Below, one piece after another: positions 19,838-30,492 of a stretch of DNA of 64,000 bases. The first letter of the stretch is position 1. The number at the start of each line of letters is the position of its first letter. Made by a program: the position numbers and the translations under genes. The notes beneath the pieces were generated by a model. It did not search any database, was not told where the DNA came from, and saw nothing but the letters and a program-made list of their open reading frames with translations. Location of the stretch: contig PNKX01000017.1 in NCBI GenBank assembly GCA_013822725.1, positions 53,991 to 117,990 on the forward strand, written 5' to 3'. The DNA comes from Pirellula sp. (lineage in GTDB: Bacteria; Planctomycetota; Planctomycetia; Pirellulales; Lacipirellulaceae).

Positions 19838-20893
19838 TCAATAGTCGGCGTCGGTGAGGGGCGGGTTCATGAAGCGCTGGTCGGCGGGGAGCGTTTTTTC
19901 GAAGCGCTGGTTGGGAGCGTCGGCGGGGGCGGCTTTTTGGCCGTCGGGGGTCATCAGTTGTTGGTAAACGGCGTAGTCGATGTCTCGGCTGATCTCGCGG
20001 GCGTTGCCTTCGCAGAAGGCGACGTTGAAGACGTCGGGGTGATTGCTGGCGGGGCGCGCGAATCGCGTCCCGCTGGCGGCGTAAGGTTGGTCAAGTTCGC
20101 TTTCGGAACGCATATCGCGGCCGAGAGGTTCCATCAATTGGAATCGCGGCGAGCGCGGGTTCTGCGGATCGACGACCCAAACCATGCCGTACCACTGTTC
20201 GAGATTCGTCGCGCCCGCGGCCGGACGTAACCAAGTATTGCCTGGCTGACTCGCGGAACCGGGGGGATCGCGGTGGATGTTTTCCGAGAGGAGGATGGTG
20301 GTGCTGTGGCCATTTTTAAAGTCGGACCAGCGAAACTTGGGCCCGAAGCGGCCGGGACGCTGATCGTGAAAGACGCCATTAGCCCGGAGATCACTCGGTT
20401 GACTCTGACTTGCGGCGAGCAGATCAGGCATGCCGCTGTTGGCCACATAACCGAGGCTGCCTGTCGCCATATCGATCGGCGGATCGGACGGGCAGTAGAA
20501 GATTTCTATTAGCGGCGGCGCGTTGAGATTGAAGTCCCTACCGCCGCTGAGAATCTGATCGTGAAGCGTCACCTGCTCGATCGTCGGCAATAGCCTCGTC
20601 GGCCAGGCGACCATGATTTCTCGTTCTGGAGTCAAAGGGTCTTCGTCACGAAATGTCGCATCATCATTGATTTTTAGCAGTCCAAGATATCCGTCTAATT
20701 CACTGCGATTGATCATGATGATCGCATGTGCTTTGGCCAGCTGAGCGAGATTGTGCGTGCAAACGGTCTGGCGCGCACGCTCCCGTGAAGGGCAGCAAGT
20801 CGAAGGAACTATCAAACCGACGAGCATGAAGACAATCAACAAGCAAACAATTAGCTCGACCAAAGTGAATCCGGGCTGGAGCTTCTTGTTCAT
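19838..20893 (-). CDS. DUF1559 prepilin-like protein (first of a pair)
   Basis: The 351-residue protein begins MNKKLQPGFTLVELIVCLLIV, a type IV prepilin N-terminus: cleavage after Gly, conserved Glu at +5, then a hydrophobic helix. Planctomycete DUF1559 landmarks follow ([47 protein letters not shown]) and the C-terminal [33 protein letters not shown]. The start at 20893 is supported by AGGAG eight bases upstream. The family is hugely expanded in planctomycetes; most members have no known function beyond pseudopilin-like export. A similar gene lies just upstream on the same strand, separated by a strong terminator, so the two are separate transcripts. Confidence 0.92.
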   Translation of the reverse strand: MNKKLQPGFTLVELIVCLLIVFMLVGLIVPSTCCPSRERARQTVCTHNLAQLAKAHAIIMINRSELDGYLGLLKINDDATFRDEDPLTPEREIMVAWPTRLLPTIEQVTLHDQILSGGRDFNLNAPPLIEIFYCPSDPPIDMATGSLGYVANSGMPDLLAASQSQPSDLRANGVFHDQRPGRFGPKFRWSDFKNGHSTTILLSENIHRDPPGSASQPGNTWLRPAAGATNLEQWYGMVWVVDPQNPRSPRFQLMEPLGRDMRSESELDQPYAASGTRFARPASNHPDVFNVAFCEGNAREISRDIDYAVYQQLMTPDGQKAAPADAPNQRFEKTLPADQRFMNPPLTDADY

Positions 20894-20933
20894 GGCCAGC
20901 ACTCCTGTGCGTCCAATAGAACGTGATGCGTCA

Positions 20934-20974
20934 CAAAAAAAGCCGGCTCGAATTGCGTGAATTCGAGCCGGCTT
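20934..20974 (-). terminator. Rho-independent terminator between the two DUF1559 genes
   Basis: Read on the minus strand: a perfect 14-base stem AGCCGGCTCGAATT / AATTCGAGCCGGCT around loop CACGC, followed by seven or more T. It ends the transcript of the gene that finishes at 21006. Confidence 0.93.
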
Positions 20975-21005
20975 GGGTTGTCAAACAGCAGCGCTGCGTT
21001 GCGAA

Positions 21006-22076
21006 TCAATAGTCAGATTCGTTCAGCGGCGGGCTCATGAAGCGAGGCTGATTGGCCTGCTGTAATTTCTTTTCAATCATCACGCCGGGGTTGTTCGCAA
21101 CGTCCTCAATCTTCTGACCATCAGGCGTCATCAACTGCTGATAAACCTGGAACGCAATGTCCTGGCTAATTTCCTTTGTGTTGCCTTCGCAGAAGACGGC
21201 GACGAAGACGTCGGGGTGCTCGCTGGCCGGGCGGGCGAAGCGTTGACCGAAGCTGCCGTAGGGCCCAACGGTTTGCCCCTGCATGAAATCACGATTGATC
21301 GGTTGAAAGACGTTGTCGGGTGGCGTCAGAGGGCTGGCTTGCACATAGGGCCACATGAAACCGAAGCGCTGTTCGGGATTGGATTCCATATCGGACTGCG
21401 TCGCTCCCATCGAGGCCTTCTGTCCGTAGGCCGTATTCTGAATAGGCCCCAGCCAGGTCGCGTTCCCGAGCGAGATCATCGGATCCTTATGAACGTTTTC
21501 GGAATACATGAAGGTCCGAGCCGAGCCATCCTTGATGTCGGTGCCATAGCGGACTTTTTGCCCTAAACGACCATCGCGAAGATCTTGAAACACGCCGTTG
21601 GCTTTGGAATCGCTGGATGGCGGATCAACGGCTAGCTTAAGCGTGTCAGGCATGCCGCTGTTGGCGACGTAGCTGAGCGTACCGACTTTGGGATTCGTGT
21701 TGGCATCGCTCGGGCAGACGAACGCAGTAACCAACGGGGGAGTGGACCAGTCGTTGATGGTTCCATCTCGCAATTGATCAACCATCGTTTGTGAGTCGAG
21801 CGAAGGAAGCAACTTCACCGTCCACGGGACGACGCCGACTACCGTGTTGCTGAGGGCGAACGGCTGCGCCCAACCAGGGAATTCACCCTTGCCGGTAGTC
21901 GCCATCGCAACGGTCGCTTTGCCGAGTTGCGACAGGTTGTTATTGCATTGCGCCATGCGGGCCCGCTCGCGCGCGGCTTGAATGGCGGGGAGCAATAACC
22001 CCACAAGAACGCCGATGATCGCGATGACGACCAGCAACTCGACGAGCGTAAAGCCGCGGCGGGATGATGTGGACAT
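21006..22076 (-). CDS. DUF1559 prepilin-like protein (second of a pair)
   Basis: The 356-residue protein has a prepilin leader ([20 protein letters not shown]) followed by the family segment [19 protein letters not shown] and the usual landmarks: [42 protein letters not shown] and a C-terminal [33 protein letters not shown]. The start at 22076 is set by GGAGAG seven bases upstream; the frame's extension to 22247 lacks family similarity. The C-terminal third closely parallels the downstream copy, pointing to tandem duplication. Confidence 0.94.
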   Translation of the reverse strand: MSTSSRRGFTLVELLVVIAIIGVLVGLLLPAIQAARERARMAQCNNNLSQLGKATVAMATTGKGEFPGWAQPFALSNTVVGVVPWTVKLLPSLDSQTMVDQLRDGTINDWSTPPLVTAFVCPSDANTNPKVGTLSYVANSGMPDTLKLAVDPPSSDSKANGVFQDLRDGRLGQKVRYGTDIKDGSARTFMYSENVHKDPMISLGNATWLGPIQNTAYGQKASMGATQSDMESNPEQRFGFMWPYVQASPLTPPDNVFQPINRDFMQGQTVGPYGSFGQRFARPASEHPDVFVAVFCEGNTKEISQDIAFQVYQQLMTPDGQKIEDVANNPGVMIEKKLQQANQPRFMSPPLNESDY

Positions 22077-22337
22077 GACGCTTCTCTCCTCTGTGAACAG
22101 CAGTGTTCCCCTGCACGATTGCCCTGGCTGCGGCGCGGCGATGGCGCGAGGGTCCGACGGGCCGGTAGATGAGCCAGAAGCCGGCCTGGCGGGCGCGATC
22201 GCCGTGGCCGAGTAATTATCGCCGAAAGCGGGCGAAAATGCCAGCAAACGTTTTTTGGGGTGGGATTTTCGGGGGGTGGAGCGGGGGGAATGCGGGGGAT
22301 TGGACCACGACGGTGCGACGGAAATCCGTAGACAGAA

Positions 22338-22515
22338 GGAACCGCCGATGGACGCAGATGAACGCTGATGGGATTCAATTTGCGTTCAGCGGCACTTATC
22401 GGCGGTTTCAAATGTCTTGGCGTTTCCTTGGCGCTCTTGGCGTCCTTGGCGGTTTATTTTTTGGGTGGGAGGGGATATGCGTGGGAAGACCGCGGGGGTG
22501 AACCCCGCGGCTCGC
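22338..22515. repeat. Repeat cluster I-H-C between the DUF1559 and purH genes
   Basis: An inverted pair of family I lies at 22338-22369 and 22381-22408 (AACCGCCGATGGACGCAG... against ...TTATCGGCGGTTT). A family H arm (CTTGGCGTCCTTGGCGGTTT) ends near 22455, and a family C hairpin, CCGCGGGGG-TGAAC-CCCGCGG, is at 22490-22515, eight bases from the purH stop codon. The rest of the 446-base gap (22077-22337) shows nothing. Confidence 0.75.
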
Positions 22516-22522
22516 GGTCGAA

Positions 22523-24208
<1,686 letters not shown>

Positions 24209-24268
24209 GGGAGAAAAGGGGGAGGGCGGAAGGGGGAAGGGGGATGGTCGATTACGATAGCACTGGTT

Positions 24269-24299
24269 TCAGCCGCGGGTCAACGACCCGCCGGAGCGG
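24269..24299 (+). repeat. REP element, family A copy 3 (RAYT left flank)
   Basis: It has the same hairpin GCGGGTC-AAC-GACCCGC and tail CCGGAGCGG as the other copies, but the foot is TCAG instead of GTAG. It lies 24 bases beyond the RAYT stop codon. Confidence 0.88.
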
Positions 24300-24323
24300 C
24301 AATCAAACCGATTCGCCATTCCG

Positions 24324-24806
24324 CTAGCTGTACTCTCCCCGCCGCTCATCCCACTTCCAACCGCTGTGCGATGGCAAGTATTCCGACATCAAGTACTCAA
24401 AATGCTCCAGATCTTTCACGTGCCGCTGGTTGCCGCCTTTGGAGAACCAAGTCCGCTCCGCCACTTGCTCCTTGAGGCGTATAGACAACGACTTTTTCAT
24501 TGACTCGTTCAATCGTGAGGGAGACCGATCGTCCGGCCAACTCGCAAGAGCGTGGACATGCGAGAGTTCGGTAGCGACGGCGTGAAGCCGAAACCGCTGA
24601 AATCGTGCCGCTGTTTTTAGTTCTGCAATTAGCAGCAACTGCAGCGGTTCGCCAAACTCTGCTTCCTCCTGCGTCATGTTCCTTCGATAAGAATCCCCCA
24701 GATTGTCATCCGACGGCTGCTGGCCTTCCTTCCAATGAACGTATCCCTCGGCATGGTCTGGAAGCCATGATCCGTAGGCGTGGTAGGTGAAGAGAAAGCA
24801 GGGCAT
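24324..24806 (-). CDS. REP-associated tyrosine transposase (RAYT, Y1-HUH family)
   Basis: The 160-residue product starts FLFTYHAYGSWLPDHAEG, the N-terminal signature of RAYT proteins ('TYxTYGxWLxGD'). It has the HUH metal-binding motif HVH at residues 83-85 (ELSHVHALASWPDD) and a late helix FEYLMSEYLPSHSGW with Tyr138 and Tyr143; one is the probable catalytic tyrosine (Y138 is favoured by position). WFSKGGNQRHVKD matches the segment before that helix. These enzymes cut single-stranded REP DNA at the hairpin foot. The gene is intact, of usual or slightly short length, and flanked by inverted copies of the REP found throughout the window, which identifies its likely substrate. Confidence 0.85.
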   Translation of the reverse strand: MPCFLFTYHAYGSWLPDHAEGYVHWKEGQQPSDDNLGDSYRRNMTQEEAEFGEPLQLLLIAELKTAARFQRFRLHAVATELSHVHALASWPDDRSPSRLNESMKKSLSIRLKEQVAERTWFSKGGNQRHVKDLEHFEYLMSEYLPSHSGWKWDERRGEYS

Positions 24807-24907
24807 CGATGCGATTCAAAAGCCGGGGCAGTTACGCTTGTTGCTGCCTGCAATAAGCCACCTTCCAAGAGGACTATAAACTGGCGGTATGGACGCATCA
24901 AATTTTG

Positions 24908-24938
24908 CCGCTCCGGCGGGTCGTTGACCCGCGGCTAC
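24908..24938 (-). repeat. REP element, family A copy 4 (RAYT right flank)
   Basis: On the minus strand: foot GTAG, hairpin GCGGGTC-AAC-GACCCGC, tail CCGGAGCGG. It is identical to copies 2 and 6 and lies about 100 bases upstream of the RAYT start. The remaining bases from 24939 to 25210 show no feature. Confidence 0.9.
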
Positions 24939-25213
24939 CTTTTTGGTTCGCTAGCGTTGAACCTTGGAGTTCAGCCTCCCGTACCGACTCTCAGTCTTCC
25001 CGTTGCACATGAAGCGACGGGCTTCTCTGGCATGACGCTCCGCAAGAATCGCGCGGGTGAATTTCTCGCTGCTGCGATCGCTCTAGTCGGCAGGCTTTGC
25101 CTCGCTTTCGTGAGCGGAACCCTTTGGCCTTGGCGCTAGGGATTGCCGCAACGCCTTTGACGATGGCGCCGAACGGCGATCGCAGAATTGTGATGTTCGC
25201 TGTGCGTGATTTT

Positions 25214-25243
25214 TTGACCGGTTGCTAGCTGTGACTTATATTG
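25214..25243 (+). promoter_or_regulatory. Predicted sigma-70-type promoter for the S41 protease gene
   Basis: TTGACC (25214-25219) and TATATT (25238-25243) are separated by 18 bases. The expected transcript start near 25250 leaves a leader of about 145 bases before the chosen start codon at 25396. Confidence 0.45.
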
Positions 25244-25395
25244 CTGGTGGCTAGCGAATGCGTCCCCTTTCGCCAAGCTCCCCACCTGCATGGATGCTCA
25301 CCCTCAGCCTCGAGCAGCCGACCCGCACGCCGACGCGGATCGCTTGTTCAACGAGGCGCCTAGCGACCCTCCCCACCGCACGGAACGAGCAACTC

Positions 25396-27177
25396 ATGCA
25401 CTTCTGGGTCTTCTTACGGCAACGACGCCACTGGCTGCCACTCGCGCTGGCGATCTGTTGTCTGTCGTTGTTCTCGCTTTCATCCGCGCCGCTTGCCGCG
25501 CAGGAACAGCTTACCCGATCGGCCGAGCCGGTCTTCATCGCTCCCGAGCTGCCGGCGACGTCGCTCGACGGCGTGTTGGCTGAGGGGGCGCGGCTCGAAT
25601 CGCTGCGTCGTTGGGGCGAGGCAGTCACGCACTACGAAGAAGCGCTCCGTGAATCGCCGGAGAACGTCGCCCTGCAACAGCGGAGCGACCTGGCGAAGCT
25701 CCATTTCAGCCTCGACCGCCGGTACGCCGACCGCAGCTTCGTCCAATCGCTGCAGACGCTGACGCCGCAGCAGGCGGGGGCGCTGTATCTGGAGTTGGCC
25801 CGCAAAATCAACACGCATTACGTAACCGCTCCGCGTTGGCAGTATTTGGCGCAACGGGGCGCCGCGGCGATCGACATTGGCTTGGGCGAACCAACGTTTT
25901 GCACGGCCAACGGGCTGAAGCTGAGCAACGAGCAATTGACGGCGCTGCGGAGCGAGCTGTATCAGTTGACCACTCGCCCGGTGAACGGGCCCGATGAATT
26001 GGCGGCCTTTGCGGCGGAAGTGGCCCGTTTGGTCGAAGGCCGGTGCAATCTGCGGCAGTCGGCGACTTACTTGGAATTCACCGCGGCGGCGGCTGGCGGT
26101 TTGGATGAATACTCGGCGTTCCTGACGGCCGACCAGCTGCGGGACGTTTACTCGCAGATCGAGGGGAACTTCGTCGGGCTCGGCGTTGAGCTGAAGGCCG
26201 ACAAGGGCGCCTTGTTGATCGTGCACGTCATTCCCGGCAGCCCGGCTGAACGGGCGGGGATTAAGGATGGCGATCGGATCGTGGCGGTCGACGGCCGTTC
26301 GACGGAAGAACTGTCGACCGACGAAGCGGCCGCGATGTTGACGGGCGAAGAGGGGACGGCGGTTCGCGTCGTCGCTGAAACGGCCGGGCAACGCCGCGAA
26401 CTGACGGTTCGCCGCGAGCATGTGGAAGTGCCGAGCCTGGAAGGCGTGAAAATCACCGACCCGGTGAACGGGGTGGCGTACATCAAGATTCCGGCGTTCC
26501 AGAAGACGACGAGCCGCGATCTCGACGCGGCGTTGTGGGATCTGCACGCTAAGGGGATGCGGTCGCTGGTGCTCGACCTGCGGGGAAACCCGGGCGGGTT
26601 GCTGACGGCGGCGGTTGAGGTGGCCGACAAGTTCCTGCAGCAAGGCGGGATCGTTTCGACCCGTGGGCGGAGCGCTCAAGAAGATTTCAACTACCAGGCC
26701 CACTACGGCGGAACCTGGCGGGTGCCGTTGGTGGTGCTGGTCGACGGCGACAGCGCCAGTGCGAGCGAGATTTTTGCGGCCGCGATCAAAGACAACGCCC
26801 GCGGCGACATCGTCGGGCAGAAGTCGTACGGCAAGGGTTCGGTCCAGGGGATTTTCCCGCTGGGCTACGCCGGGGCGGGGATTCGGCTGACGACGGCCCT
26901 ATTTTACTCGCCCAATGGGCAGAAGATCAGCAAGCATGGCGTGATCCCGAATATCCCGATCGAGTCGGCCCGCACCGCGGCGAAGCCAATCCAGCAGCCA
27001 GTCAACGTGGCGGCGAATGTCGCTCCGGGCGGATACACCGCTGCGAAGCCGAACTCGGGCGTCAGCGAATTGACGATCGTCGGGCAAGACGCGGTGCTGG
27101 AAGCGGGCGTGCGGGCGGCGGTTTCGGCGGCCCAGCAGCGGCTGGCGGCCCCGGCGGCTGATGGTACGGTGAAGTAG
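25396..27177 (+). CDS. S41 family C-terminal processing peptidase with PDZ domain
   Basis: The 593-residue protein has a basic start and signal or anchor helix (about 14-33, LPLALAICCLSLFSLSSAPLA, ending AAQ). A TPR-like segment follows (ALREGxx-type, SLRRWGEAVTHYEEALRESP), then the PDZ domain (about 250-340, GNFVGLGVELKADKGALLIV and GSPAERAGIKDGDRIVAVDG) and the S41 core (YIKIPAFQKTT, LVLDLRGNPGGLL). Catalytic elements are Ser in DSASASEIF (about 452) and Lys in KSYGKGSVQG (about 477), the Tsp/CtpA spacing. The ATG at 25396 is chosen because upstream in-frame starts precede the signal peptide with unlikely sequence. The TPR-PDZ-S41 combination is unusual but complete. Confidence 0.93.
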   Translation: MHFWVFLRQRRHWLPLALAICCLSLFSLSSAPLAAQEQLTRSAEPVFIAPELPATSLDGVLAEGARLESLRRWGEAVTHYEEALRESPENVALQQRSDLAKLHFSLDRRYADRSFVQSLQTLTPQQAGALYLELARKINTHYVTAPRWQYLAQRGAAAIDIGLGEPTFCTANGLKLSNEQLTALRSELYQLTTRPVNGPDELAAFAAEVARLVEGRCNLRQSATYLEFTAAAAGGLDEYSAFLTADQLRDVYSQIEGNFVGLGVELKADKGALLIVHVIPGSPAERAGIKDGDRIVAVDGRSTEELSTDEAAAMLTGEEGTAVRVVAETAGQRRELTVRREHVEVPSLEGVKITDPVNGVAYIKIPAFQKTTSRDLDAALWDLHAKGMRSLVLDLRGNPGGLLTAAVEVADKFLQQGGIVSTRGRSAQEDFNYQAHYGGTWRVPLVVLVDGDSASASEIFAAAIKDNARGDIVGQKSYGKGSVQGIFPLGYAGAGIRLTTALFYSPNGQKISKHGVIPNIPIESARTAAKPIQQPVNVAANVAPGGYTAAKPNSGVSELTIVGQDAVLEAGVRAAVSAAQQRLAAPAADGTVK

Positions 27178-27190
27178 GGTTCTGTTGGGC

Positions 27191-27260
27191 GCCACTGGCA
27201 TCCTTGCCAGTGGAAGTGCCGATCGAGTCCCCACTTCTGCACTGGCAGGATGCCAGTGGC
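27191..27260. repeat. Palindromic repeat 'gccactggcatcc', family E
   Basis: The two arms, 27191-27212 and 27240-27260, are inverted copies differing by one inserted base, and each can fold alone (CACTGGCA / TGCCAGTG). It lies 13 bases after the S41 stop codon and could serve as a 3'-end structure. Confidence 0.75.
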
Positions 27261-27420
27261 ACCCCTCCGTGCGGCCTAAGATTGCTGCTGGTTGACGCCT
27301 TGGCCTGTGGCGGGCGATACTGGGCGGTTCAACTTTCCCGCATGGCCTGTCGCCCAAGGGGCGACCGCTTTCCGTGCCATTCCTCTATCCGCGCCCCTGT
27401 TCCTGAGGGCGATCCGGACG

Positions 27421-28107
27421 ATGCCGTACGACGACGATGATGATTTGTTTGGCGAGGAGTTCGACTTCGTCGACGACGATGACTCGGATGATGACGATTC
27501 CGAGCTAGAGGAAAAGCCGAAGGCGAAGCCGACGAAGAAGAAGCCGGCGGCCAAGGACAAAGAGAAGGCCGACAAACCGGCGTCACGCGCTCCGAAGCGC
27601 GCTCCTCGCGGCGCCGGCAAGACCGAGAAGCCGGCGGCCAAGCGCGAGTCTCGCCGCGATGACGAGCCAAAGTCCACGGAACCGAAATCTCCGGGTCCGA
27701 TCCCGAAGCTGCCGCCCGCGAAGTCGCTAGGCGACAAGGCGCCGGTCGGGTATCTCAGCTTCGCCCACGGCCTCGATATCGACGACGAAGAAGACGATGA
27801 ACCGCCGTTCGCCGCGGCGCCGCCAGCGATTGAAAAAGCCCCGGTCGCTGAAGCGAGGTTTGAAGAGCCCGCGCCAACGCCCGCCCCGGCTCCGCCCGAG
27901 CCGACGGGACCGCCGGCCGACCATGTGATCCACATCTACGAGTTCGGCAAGCTGAAGCGGACCATCCCGCGGAAGTTCACCGACGAGCAGGCGGTGGGGT
28001 TCGCTGAAGAGTTCACGCGGACCAATAAGGCCTATGGCCGGTACGCGGTGGCGACTCCCGACGACGAAGAGCCGGCGGAGACGTTCGCCGGCGCGGCGAA
28101 GCAGTAA
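27421..28107 (+). CDS. Acidic/basic low-complexity protein with conserved C-terminal segment
   Basis: No family was recognised. The ATG at 27421 is used because the protein opens with MPYDDDDDLFGEEFDFVDDD, while the in-frame extension to 27292 is Arg/Pro-like non-coding translation. The 228 residues are an acidic head, a Lys/Ala/Pro-rich region (about 35-105), an acidic hinge (DIDDEEDDEPPF), a Pro/Ala linker and a folded-looking C-terminus of about 55 residues (DHVIHIYEFGKLKRTIPRKF, QAVGFAEEFTRTNKAYGRYA). No signal peptide, so probably cytoplasmic. The charged disordered regions suggest nucleic-acid or scaffold interactions (inference). Confidence 0.75.
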   Translation: MPYDDDDDLFGEEFDFVDDDDSDDDDSELEEKPKAKPTKKKPAAKDKEKADKPASRAPKRAPRGAGKTEKPAAKRESRRDDEPKSTEPKSPGPIPKLPPAKSLGDKAPVGYLSFAHGLDIDDEEDDEPPFAAAPPAIEKAPVAEARFEEPAPTPAPAPPEPTGPPADHVIHIYEFGKLKRTIPRKFTDEQAVGFAEEFTRTNKAYGRYAVATPDDEEPAETFAGAAKQ

Positions 28108-28114
28108 GTCGCGA

Positions 28115-28202
28115 GTGGCACGCCCAGAGGTACTCCGATGGGCGTGGTTGCTGCGGTGAAGGGTTCGCCACGCCCTGCGGAGTACCTTCAGGGCGTGCCA
28201 CC
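28115..28202. repeat. Palindromic repeat 'gtggcacgccc', family F
   Basis: Left part 28115-28147 (GTGGCACGCCCAGAGGTACT...) and right part 28168-28202 (...AGTACCTTCAGGGCGTGCCACC) form a long imperfect hairpin. It starts eight bases after the preceding stop codon. The remaining 28203-28528 leader of the next gene shows nothing else. Confidence 0.75.
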
Positions 28203-28528
28203 CAAATTGTGAGCGGCACTTTGGCCCGTCGCTACTCTCGGCATAGGCGGCATATCCCGCTGCGCTGAATGTCCGCGCCTCCGCACGGGTTTGGCCCTCT
28301 TTGCGGCAAAACCTGCACTCTCTGCGCAGGCGCACGCGCGTCCGCCGAATTCCGCCGCCGCAGAGCGGCAATTTGCGTGCGTCGGGTTTTCGGCCCGTTT
28401 ACCATGAACCGACGCGGATCGACTTCGCAGGCTACTCTTTCTGGATGACCAGACCTACGATTCCATCTGCATCTTCACGGGTACTTTCACGGGCGTTTTC
28501 GCTCTTTCCTCGGATCGAGGGACTTTTC

Positions 28529-30100
28529 ATGAGTCGTTTGAAGCAGTTCGCATGGTTGGCGTGCGGCGTGGCCGCCGTGGTTCTTTCGCAGGCATCGGTT
28601 CGCGCTCAAGAAGCGGCGCCGGCGGAAGCGGGGCAATTGATGCGTCCGCAAGCAGCGCTGACCGCGCAGGCCGAAGGCGTCCGCCTGCTGGGCGAAAAGA
28701 AGTACAAGGAAGCGCTCACTCAATTCAACTTGGCGATCGCGGCGGACAATACGTTCCCCGAAGCGTGGCTCGGCAAGGCCGACGCCCAGATGGCGCAGGA
28801 AGATTACCAAAGCGCCGCCGGCTCCTACACCCAAGCGATCGATCGCGATCCGAACTTGGCCGCTGCATTCAATGGTCGCGGCGAATGCATGCTCGAGCTT
28901 CAGATGCTTGACGCAGCGTCGACCGACTTCAACTACGCGTTGGAAAAGTCCCCCAGCGATCCGAAGATCCTGTCGAACATCGGTCACATCCTGGTCAACT
29001 ACAGCCGCGACGCCGCCTCGGCGACAACCGCCATTCGTCGCTTGGACGACGCCATCGCCGGAAACCCGGAAGATGCTCGCGCGTATCGGGATCGCGGCTA
29101 CGCTCACGCGCTACTGCGTGAGTTCGACAAGGGCGAAGCCGACCTGAAGAAAGCGGCGGAGATTGACCCCGCCGACCACGAGAACTTCGCCGTGCTGGCG
29201 AACGTCTACCTGTTTCAAGACGATTATGCCCGGGCCGGCGACGCGCTTTCGAAAGCCATCGCTGCCTACAAACCTGAAAAGGGGACTGATCCTGAGATCT
29301 TCGTCGCCGGTTACACCCTGCGAGCCGACGCCTGCCTGAAGCTCGCCGAGAAGGAGAAGGACGCAGCCAAGGCAGAAGCCTATCTCAAGTCCGTCATTGC
29401 CGACGCGGACACGATTATCAGCAAGTTCGAGGGACGCTTTCCGGAAGAAGGGCGCGCGTACTTCCGCAAGGGTCGCGCTCAGCGGATGCTCAAGCAATAC
29501 AGCGACGCCGTGAACTCGTTCACGCGAGCCGTGAGCGATATCCCGCCGGGCCAAGAAGCCGAGTACATCGCTGACGCTCTTATGTATCGCGGCATCTGCT
29601 GGTACTACATGGGCGAGCCCGACTTGGCTCGCGGCGATTTTGAACAGGCTTCGTCCACCGGCAGCGGCTATCAGGATCCGCGCATTTTTCTGTGGATCGG
29701 CTTTACGCACCACCAGCAAGGGAACCATCGCGACGCCATCAACTCCTACGGCGAAGCCTTGGCGAAGAACCCCGGCTACGCGATCGCCCACGTCAACAAG
29801 GGTCGCGCGTACATGGACTTGAAGGAGTACGAACGGGCGCGCGAGTGCTTTAACGACGCCGTCCGCTCGGAGCCTGACGTCGGCGAGAACTACTACAACG
29901 TCGGTTTCGCCTATCTGCAGGAGAAGAAGTACCAGAAGGCGGCCGACTTCTTCCGGTTGGCGCTGTTGAAGGACAACCCGCAGCCGAAGATGTTCAGCAA
30001 GATGGCTGAAGCGTGCCGTGAGCTCGGCAAGAACGACCTAGCCGAAGAGTACCAGCGCAAGGCTGACGAAGCGAACGGGAAGCAAGCCGCCAGTAACTGA
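28529..30100 (+). CDS. Secreted tetratricopeptide-repeat protein
   Basis: The 523-residue protein has a signal peptide (MSRLKQFAWLACGVAAVVLS... ending VRAQ) and about ten TPR units, for example AEGVRLLGEKKYKEALTQFN, WLGKADAQMAQEDYQSAAGS, AHVNKGRAYMDLKEYERARE and AYLQEKKYQKAADFFRLALL. The end is Lys/Ala/Asn-rich. The start at 28529 has GAGG about nine bases upstream and begins exactly at the signal peptide; the frame extends to 28301 without similarity. It probably acts as a periplasmic interaction scaffold. A strong terminator follows, so it is likely transcribed separately from sdh. Confidence 0.9.
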   Translation: MSRLKQFAWLACGVAAVVLSQASVRAQEAAPAEAGQLMRPQAALTAQAEGVRLLGEKKYKEALTQFNLAIAADNTFPEAWLGKADAQMAQEDYQSAAGSYTQAIDRDPNLAAAFNGRGECMLELQMLDAASTDFNYALEKSPSDPKILSNIGHILVNYSRDAASATTAIRRLDDAIAGNPEDARAYRDRGYAHALLREFDKGEADLKKAAEIDPADHENFAVLANVYLFQDDYARAGDALSKAIAAYKPEKGTDPEIFVAGYTLRADACLKLAEKEKDAAKAEAYLKSVIADADTIISKFEGRFPEEGRAYFRKGRAQRMLKQYSDAVNSFTRAVSDIPPGQEAEYIADALMYRGICWYYMGEPDLARGDFEQASSTGSGYQDPRIFLWIGFTHHQQGNHRDAINSYGEALAKNPGYAIAHVNKGRAYMDLKEYERARECFNDAVRSEPDVGENYYNVGFAYLQEKKYQKAADFFRLALLKDNPQPKMFSKMAEACRELGKNDLAEEYQRKADEANGKQAASN

Positions 30101-30142
30101 CGCGACGGCGTTTTTCGCCGAAAGTCAGATAACGAATCGAAG

Positions 30143-30174
30143 AAGGGCAAGTCCTGGCGACTTGCCCTTTTTTC
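30143..30174 (+). terminator. Rho-independent terminator after the TPR gene
   Basis: Stem GGGCAAGTC (30145-30153) and GACTTGCCC (30159-30167), loop CTGGC, then TTTTTT (30168-30173). Confidence 0.93.
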
Positions 30175-30210
30175 GTTGCGCTAACGCGAATCAGTGCGAA
30201 TCGAAGACTG

Positions 30211-30302
30211 GACAGGATAACAGGATTGCGCGGATTGACAGGATGCAATTCGTTCACGCACTTTCGAATCCTGTTGATCCGCTCCATCCTGTTGATCCTG
30301 TC
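30211..30302. repeat. Inverted repeat 'acaggataacaggat', family L
   Basis: Left arm 30211-30244 and right arm 30268-30302 (ATCCTGTTGATCCGC... ending ATCCTGTC) are imperfect inverted copies built of 'caggat' units. Only one locus was seen in the window. It lies between the terminator and the sdh promoter. Confidence 0.65.
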
Positions 30303-30379
30303 AAAAACGAATAGGTCCGGCCATTCAAGAAAGGGTTTAGCGGCGACTCTAAAGACCGATCAAGGCTCGTCCCGCCGCC

Positions 30380-30407
30380 TTGCGACTCACCCGTGCTCCC
30401 CTATACT
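30380..30407 (+). promoter_or_regulatory. Predicted promoter of the succinate dehydrogenase genes
   Basis: TTGCGA (30380-30385) and TATACT (30402-30407) with a 16-base spacer. A transcript starting near 30414 would have an 80-base leader before the GTG start of sdhC. Confidence 0.45.
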
Positions 30408-30492
30408 GAACCGCTTGTGACAGGGGTTCCTGCAGGCCTCGCGCGCCTCGCCCGACTCGCCTTAGCCCCGCTAGCGTGGAAAGTACGCCGCC

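Larger units (their letters stand above)
24269..24938 (-). mobile_element. RAYT unit: REP-associated transposase gene between inverted REP elements
   Basis: The unit comprises REP copy 3 (24269-24299, plus orientation), the RAYT gene (24324-24806, minus strand) and REP copy 4 (24908-24938, minus orientation). The inverted arrangement around the gene is the known layout of RAYT/REPtron units. Four more copies of the same REP lie within the window at 16.75, 17.0, 35.6 and 49.5 kb, as expected for elements mobilised in trans. No target-site duplication was recognised. Confidence 0.75.

Noticed and set aside
25032..25139. 35-residue frame with hydrophobic centre upstream of the S41 gene
   Set aside because: It has no ribosome-binding site, no stable family pattern and lies upstream of the predicted promoter.
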